A DNA stretch of 10,009 bases from an uncultured Erysipelotrichaceae bacterium. Its GTDB lineage: Bacteria; Bacillota_I; Bacilli_A; Erysipelotrichales; Erysipelotrichaceae. This document shows positions 6,144 through 10,009 of the stretch, one piece after another; positions within the stretch are counted from its first letter, which is position 1; the number at the start of each line of letters is the position of its first letter. Location: contig CANPNQ010000018.1 of assembly GCA_947575425.1 (NCBI GenBank), forward strand, positions 1-10,009, read 5' to 3'. Position numbers and translations under genes: made by a program. The notes beneath the pieces are model-generated. The model did no database searches. It was given only the letters and a program-made list of their open reading frames with translations, and had not been told where the DNA came from.

Positions 6144-6335
6144 AATCTATATGATAAAAACGCTTTATATTCTCATCAGAAAAAAACTGCTACAAGGTCT
6201 GTCATGGAAGCCATGTGAATCCCCCCTTTTTTGATTCATCACATATCAAGAAGCGACATTTTTTTGAATCTATTCTCCGTATAGTACCGCATGTGATAGA
6301 AAACTTCGCTCTTTTTGTTCATCTTTTGCTTCCAA

Positions 6336-6623
6336 TCAATGAAACCCAACCAACCAAAACCAAAGACTGGCACCAATAAGCAATATAGCGCCCAGAGAGG
6401 TTCCGACAATTCCCAATACAAAGCCAGCAATGGCCAGCCCTCGTTTTTCTCCGCACTTTCCCAATGCGCCGAATACGATCGCAGGAATCCCACACGCCAG
6501 TGATAATATCCACCCTATATAAAACCCAAGCGCTCCCACACAGGAAATGATCCCCAGAACCAAGGAAGTCACCGCTTTTCCCTTCCCGCTTTTCCAATCG
6601 CCCATCGCTTCCTTATTTGCCAT
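6336..6623 (-). CDS. Small DUF4190-like membrane protein
   Basis: The 95-residue protein has a short polar N-terminus (MANKEAMGDWKSGKGK), then hydrophobic segments at about 17-36 and 37-55, a short charged turn (KCGEKRG), and a last hydrophobic stretch at about 62-92. The AVTSLVLGIIS start of the first helix and the GLAIAGFVLGIVG repeat of the second half are typical of DUF4190-type membrane proteins of unknown role. The start is well fixed: GGGAGG lies six bases before the ATG. The gene overlaps the end of ispD by 11 bases, so it is co-translated with it. Its position after ispD does not by itself show a link to isoprenoid synthesis. Function is unknown. Confidence 0.82.
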   Translation of the reverse strand: MANKEAMGDWKSGKGKAVTSLVLGIISCVGALGFYIGWILSLACGIPAIVFGALGKCGEKRGLAIAGFVLGIVGTSLGAILLIGASLWFWLVGFH

Positions 6624-7263
6624 CCAGATCCTCCCTTGTCGTCACCTTGCGATTCTCATAGCTCCCCTCAATCATGCGTACCGCTACATCAGTGCATAAT
6701 TCCACCAGCTGTGCATCATCGCTCGCAACGATACCTTTTTCCGCTGCCTTTTTATAACAATCCAAGATCAAGCGGGTATCAAACGCCTGCGGTGTCTGCG
6801 CTTGTCTCAGTATATCTCTTTGATGGGTCATAACTACAAATCCCTGTTCGTCCACCTGCTTGATTGTGTCCTTTAGCGCCACCCCCAAAAGACAGGCAGG
6901 ATATTGTTCTACCCCTGCTACGATACGATCTAAGCATTCCTTAGACAACCATGGTCTGGCGCCATCATGGATCAGCACCTTATCCTCTTGGACTGCCTGT
7001 AATCCATGATATACCGATTCCTGTCGTGTACTCCCTCCTTTGACCAGAACCACTCTTTGATCGCTATACATACCTAGGATGCTTTCTCGCTCGGCTTCAT
7101 TGATGACCAAGACAAGCTGTGCGCATCGCTCATCTTTCAAAAAGATTTGAAGTGTTTCTTCAAGAACGGTATTGCCGCTATGCAACCGATATAACAGTTT
7201 ATTATAACCAAGCCCCATCCGCTCACCGCTCCCCGCCGCAACGATCAATGCTGCATATCTCAT
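6613..7263 (-). CDS. ispD: 2-C-methyl-D-erythritol 4-phosphate cytidylyltransferase
   Basis: IspD couples CTP with methylerythritol phosphate in the MEP pathway for isopentenyl diphosphate. The 216-residue form starts MRYAALIVAAGSGERMG, with the nucleotide-binding AAGSGERMG, Arg15 and Lys22. Further on are IHDGARPWLS, LKDTIKQV, QTPQAF, DDAQLVE and the C-terminal SYENRKVTTREDL block with its conserved Lys. The ATG at 7263 is chosen because GGAGGG (minus strand of 7272-7277) is eight bases upstream. An in-frame ATG at 7320 behind AGGAG would add 19 very basic residues; it is possible but atypical for the family. The short overlap with the following membrane-protein gene indicates one transcript. 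Confidence 0.94.
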   Translation of the reverse strand: MRYAALIVAAGSGERMGLGYNKLLYRLHSGNTVLEETLQIFLKDERCAQLVLVINEAERESILGMYSDQRVVLVKGGSTRQESVYHGLQAVQEDKVLIHDGARPWLSKECLDRIVAGVEQYPACLLGVALKDTIKQVDEQGFVVMTHQRDILRQAQTPQAFDTRLILDCYKKAAEKGIVASDDAQLVELCTDVAVRMIEGSYENRKVTTREDLDGK

Positions 7264-7386
7264 CCACATATCCCTCCGATTTCTGATCTTGCTCTTACGC
7301 TTGCTTTTTTTATCCATCATCTCAAATAAGCTCCTATGATATCCTCACAAGCATAGCTCGCTTATTTTCGAACTTCCCCTTTGCCT

Positions 7387-8136
7387 CTACACATAAAAAT
7401 GCTGCAGATCATCCAAACAAATACATCCCAAGCGCCCATCATAGCCACATCCGCAATCAATCGCAATATGATGATTTTCCATGTAGATCTCATCCCGATA
7501 TTCATGCGGCTTCAATTCTGAGAGTTCCTGTCCCTGCTTAGCGGCATAAATGACCCTTGTGGGTAAATGTCCGCTGACAATGTAAGCATCGGGAAAATAG
7601 GTTCGTCCATAATCCATCGGATGAAATATGAGCTCACTCACATCATAATCTTCCAAGCCCCTTTGCATAGAGAAATGATACAAACCAGCATGTACAAGAA
7701 TATAATGGCGATGATTAAGCGTCAGCGTCTCATACAATGCAAAGTCAGATAAGTAATCCAATATATCAAACCGCGCTTCAAAATCCAATTCATAAAATTC
7801 CTGAAGGGTCGATGCACCACCGACCTCCATCCACTCTTGGAGTCTCTGTAAATGATCCGTATGCAGGGAAGCGATGCTTTCCTCACTGATTGTTTGATTC
7901 AGCCAATTCAAACAGATCGCCGCCATATATTCATGATTGCCTAAGATCGGAACTACATTATCTCGCATCATCATATCACGCAGAATTCGCAACCCGCCTT
8001 GCTTGCGGTCCACCACATCACCGATGACGAACAGAACATCCTCCTTGCGAAAATCAATCAGCGCAAGCATTCGTTCATATTTTTCAAAATCGCCATGGAT
8101 ATCCGAGATACAAAAATGCCTGCCTGCATCACCCAT
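7387..8136 (-). CDS. Metallophosphoesterase, PPP-type (PrpE/ApaH-like) phosphatase
   Basis: This 249-residue calcineurin-like enzyme has the full di-metal signature in order: DIHGD (12-16), GDVVDR (39-44), GNHEY (66-70), VHAG (148-151) and SGHLPT (188-193). That order is typical of PPP-type serine/threonine protein phosphatases and bis(5'-nucleosyl)-tetraphosphatases, so phosphoproteins or Ap4A-like nucleotides are the likely substrates; sequence alone does not choose between them. After GDVVDR the usual Gly is replaced by Lys (DRKQGG). No signal peptide is seen, so it should be cytoplasmic. The ATG at 8136 has AGAGGG about nine bases upstream and AGGAG very close. It is 123 bases upstream of ispD and may share its transcript. 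Confidence 0.88.
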   Translation of the reverse strand: MGDAGRHFCISDIHGDFEKYERMLALIDFRKEDVLFVIGDVVDRKQGGLRILRDMMMRDNVVPILGNHEYMAAICLNWLNQTISEESIASLHTDHLQRLQEWMEVGGASTLQEFYELDFEARFDILDYLSDFALYETLTLNHRHYILVHAGLYHFSMQRGLEDYDVSELIFHPMDYGRTYFPDAYIVSGHLPTRVIYAAKQGQELSELKPHEYRDEIYMENHHIAIDCGCGYDGRLGCICLDDLQHFYV

Positions 8137-8179
8137 TGCTCCTAGCCCTCTTTCGCTTTCTTCCTATGATCCTAATCTG

Positions 8180-8200
8180 TTCCCACCACCACTGTGGGAA
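8180..8200. repeat. Perfect hairpin between the SPFH gene and the phosphoesterase gene
   Basis: TTCCCAC (8180-8186) and GTGGGAA (8194-8200) form a perfect 7-bp stem with a 7-base loop. The following bases on either strand are not T-rich, so this is not a standard terminator. It could be a leader structure for the phosphoesterase gene, or a weak end for the SPFH gene 69 bases away. Upstream of it on the minus strand is an AT-rich stretch with TATTAT and TATAAA-like boxes (about 8215-8223) but no clear -35. Confidence 0.45.
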
Positions 8201-8268
8201 AGCGGAATCCTCTGTTTATAATAAAGAATCCTATTTGATAGAATATACAAATGAACTGAATTTCGATC

Positions 8269-9099
8269 CTATTGTAGCTTTTGTCCACAATTAGGACAAA
8301 ATTTATCCCCTATCTCTACCTGTTCCTTGCAGTTAGGGCATTGATATACTTGTTGCAGAGGTATGCCACAGTTCGAACAGAAACGATCCTTTCTTTCGCT
8401 TTGTGTTTTGCAGGAAGGACAAATAACACCGATATTCACCGCTGTTTCTTGGGTGCTTGCCTGAAATTGCTGTGACATTTGCTTTGCTGCTGCAATTCCT
8501 ACACCCAATGCCCCGATGGAAGCACCCATACCGCCTTTTTCCGCAGCCACATCACGCATTGCTCTCACTGATTGATACTGGACAAAATCCTGCATATTCC
8601 CAGCCGCCAAATGGATTCCCGACTGCTCATCAATCAGCTTCTCCACTTCTTCCGGCAAGGATATATTCTCTACCATAAGCTGAGTACATTGGATTCCCAT
8701 AGATACCAAGCGTTCATTGGCATAGACTCTGGCATTCTCCGCAATGGTCGCATAGCGTCCCGCCAGATCTAATACCGCGCCTCCATGCGCAGACAGCGCA
8801 TGGATGACAGCTTCTACAATCAGCGATGATAGAAAAGTGATAATATCGTAGATCAATACCATTCTCCTTGCCCCAATCACTTCCTTCATAAACACCTGTA
8901 AATCACTGACCTGAAACGCATATGTCCCAAAGCCGCCAGCACGAATCATACCCAAATCACGATCACGCAGAATCACCGGATTTTTAGTACCCCAGCGGTT
9001 TCCTGTAAACTGGCGCATATTCACAAAGAAAACATCACTGCGAATCGGTGATTCAGATAATCCACTCCTCTGCATCCTTCTTGTTAAGCATTTCAGCAT
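8269..9099 (-). CDS. SPFH-domain/double zinc-ribbon protein (YdjI-like), apparently 5'-truncated
   Basis: The protein carries a partial SPFH (prohibitin/flotillin-like) domain, then a small-residue linker (GGMGASIGALGVGIAAAK), then two CxxC...CxxC zinc ribbons: Cys227/230/241/244 and Cys254/257/268/271. This order matches the YdjI family (often annotated 'virion core protein'), which in Bacillus links to membrane-stress responses. Full-length members have roughly 100 more N-terminal residues before the stretch aligned with SDVFFVNMRQFTGNRWGTKNPV. Here the frame before about residue 15 is only the out-of-frame 3' end of the upstream gene (47-base overlap). The ATG at 9099 has a weak AAGGGA nine bases upstream, so expression is uncertain. 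A 5' deletion that joined two genes is the simplest reading; the function of the remnant is unknown. Confidence 0.72.
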   Translation of the reverse strand: MLKCLTRRMQRSGLSESPIRSDVFFVNMRQFTGNRWGTKNPVILRDRDLGMIRAGGFGTYAFQVSDLQVFMKEVIGARRMVLIYDIITFLSSLIVEAVIHALSAHGGAVLDLAGRYATIAENARVYANERLVSMGIQCTQLMVENISLPEEVEKLIDEQSGIHLAAGNMQDFVQYQSVRAMRDVAAEKGGMGASIGALGVGIAAAKQMSQQFQASTQETAVNIGVICPSCKTQSERKDRFCSNCGIPLQQVYQCPNCKEQVEIGDKFCPNCGQKLQ

Positions 9100-10009
9100 T
9101 CCACTTAATTCCCTTTTTCTCGAGCAGTTTCATAAATATGAGTTGCTTCATGATCCGTCTCATCTCTTCCTCAGAGCGATTTTCAAAAAATTTCATCAGC
9201 TCTTCCTCATCAAATTGAGCCATCTGCTCAAACAGCTTCCTATCAAAATACTCCATCGGATTTTCTACCATCAATGCTTCTTCAAATTGTTCTGACAGCA
9301 CATGGCTCTTGCATTTCCCCAATACGATCTCCACCGGAAATGATTTGCACAGTTTCACAAACAGCTCATATAAATGTCCATCCTCTACCGAGATCTTTTT
9401 CGGTATTCCATAGGTTTCCATATAGGAAATGAGATAATCTCTAACCTCCTTCATGCTTCGCTCCCGCAACAAATTAGGAACCATCAATAAATTGATGCTC
9501 AAATGCTCGCTGCTTCGCTTAGCCAATTTGATGGCTTCCTCTGCTTTTTTGCCTATGCCCAATCTGCTTTTTGGCAGCTTCGCTTTAAATGGAGAATAAT
9601 GGATGATCGTTTCCTTCCCCTTCTTCACGATATTCAGCGCAACTCCCTCCTGCAGGTTGGGGATAAACCATTCATCTTCTAGCAGGAATTCCAAGGTTTC
9701 ATACACAAAGTCCGCCAAGCACATCAATTCCTCATATTCCTGATCACTCGGTTCGCATTCCTTTTTGCCGACCTCATAGCGAATCCACACGGAATCCTCC
9801 ATATATTCCCAACTATCCTCTGAATTGCTTGGATAATATAAGATCATACCATTCCGATATAACAAAGTTGGCTGTGTATGGTCAACATCCCCCATATAAC
9901 AATTCACAAAATCCTTTTCCGTGCGGAATACCTGTATATTTTGACATTCCTCATAATTTAACAGGAATAATTCATAATGCCGATCCAAAAGATCTATGTG
10001 AATCAATGC
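9053..10009 (-). CDS. Hypothetical protein, 5' end cut by the window edge
   Basis: An open frame of at least 318 codons runs in from the right edge. The only early start is a TTG at 10006, without visible upstream context, so the true start is probably outside. The product is acidic and soluble, with no signal peptide or membrane segment. The region around LLMVPNLLRERSMKEVRDYL and GIPKKISVEDGHLYELFVKL is reminiscent of the DUF6930 type (a 'what residues at these positions in a ruler' module in SEC-C-like proteins), but I cannot confirm this. The C-terminal ~80 residues are helical and charged (EEELMKFFENRSEEEMRRIM). The stop falls exactly where homology of the SPFH gene begins, so the C-terminus may itself be altered by a deletion. 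Confidence 0.7.
   Translation of the reverse strand, partial: ALIHIDLLDRHYELFLLNYEECQNIQVFRTEKDFVNCYMGDVDHTQPTLLYRNGMILYYPSNSEDSWEYMEDSVWIRYEVGKKECEPSDQEYEELMCLADFVYETLEFLLEDEWFIPNLQEGVALNIVKKGKETIIHYSPFKAKLPKSRLGIGKKAEEAIKLAKRSSEHLSINLLMVPNLLRERSMKEVRDYLISYMETYGIPKKISVEDGHLYELFVKLCKSFPVEIVLGKCKSHVLSEQFEEALMVENPMEYFDRKLFEQMAQFDEEELMKFFENRSEEEMRRIMKQLIFMKLLEKKGIKWNAEMLNKKDAEEWII

Larger units (their letters stand above)
5983..6335. other. Gene-free convergent spacer with several inverted repeats
   Basis: This spacer separates two converging genes. It holds inverted repeats at 6006-6054 and 6084-6143, a small hairpin ATTTG-AAG-CAAAT (about 6027-6039), CATGG-AAG-CCATG at 6203-6215, and TGAATC/GATTCA flanking C6T6 at 6216-6238. 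None is followed directly by a good T tract, so no terminator is called for either gene. A 76-codon plus-strand frame from a TTG at 6004 has no ribosome binding site and an unconvincing composition. Confidence 0.5.

Noticed and set aside
6004..6234. 76-codon plus-strand frame from a TTG in the convergent spacer
   Set aside because: No ribosome binding site; composition does not look like a protein; contains the inverted-repeat arms.
6239..6493. 84-codon minus-strand frame overlapping the DUF4190-like gene
   Set aside because: The other frame (6336-6623) has a strong ribosome binding site, membrane-protein character and the ispD overlap; this one is its shadow.
1..10009. CRISPR array, insertion sequence, tRNA or rRNA gene, phage genes
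   Set aside because: No regularly spaced long repeats, transposase or integrase motifs, or recognisable tRNA/rRNA sequence were seen.

Overview
The window looks like chromosomal DNA of a low-to-medium GC Gram-positive bacterium (Bacillota). The evidence is an mraZ-rsmH-ftsL start of a division/cell-wall (dcw) cluster, strong GGAGG-type ribosome binding sites, and the acetylase branch of meso-diaminopimelate (DAP) synthesis (DapH plus an M20 deacetylase). An Erysipelotrichia-type gut Firmicute would fit, but that is an inference from overall protein character, not from a marker. Almost every gene is on the minus strand; the exception is the M20 deacetylase at 4897-5982.

Layout from right to left, in the direction of minus-strand transcription. 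(1) 10009-8269: an unrecognised gene cut by the window edge, whose 3' end overlaps a YdjI-like SPFH/zinc-ribbon gene that seems to lack its first ~100 codons. (2) 8136-6336: a PPP-type metallophosphoesterase, ispD (MEP isoprenoid pathway) and a small DUF4190-like membrane protein. (3) 6335-5983: a gene-free convergent spacer with several inverted repeats. (4) 5982-2351: a DAP/lysine block, with dapF-dapB-dapH on the minus strand and the N-acetyl-DAP deacetylase gene divergent from dapF. (5) 2350-1900: the dapH 3' region with hairpins and a Rho-independent terminator, then the mraZ promoter and four 10-bp-spaced MraZ-type operator repeats. (6) 1899-241: mraZ, rsmH and ftsL, tightly packed. (7) 240-1: where pbpB/ftsI would be expected, the sequence becomes T-rich low-complexity DNA with T24 and T11 runs and no credible coding frame. 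This resembles a low-quality contig end.

Functionally, the central part supplies the peptidoglycan cross-linking amino acid: DapH acetylates tetrahydrodipicolinate, the M20 enzyme removes the acetyl group later, DapF makes meso-DAP, and DapB makes the tetrahydrodipicolinate. The neighbouring dcw genes control and carry out septal wall synthesis. DapA and the N-acetyl-DAP aminotransferase are not in the window. IspD feeds isoprenoid synthesis, which supplies the undecaprenyl carrier, so much of the window concerns the cell envelope.

I did not find a convincing new defence, mobile or biosynthetic system. The points most worth a second look are the textbook MraZ operator overlapping promoter and RBS, the apparently 5'-truncated SPFH gene, the structured convergent spacer, and the suspicious left end.
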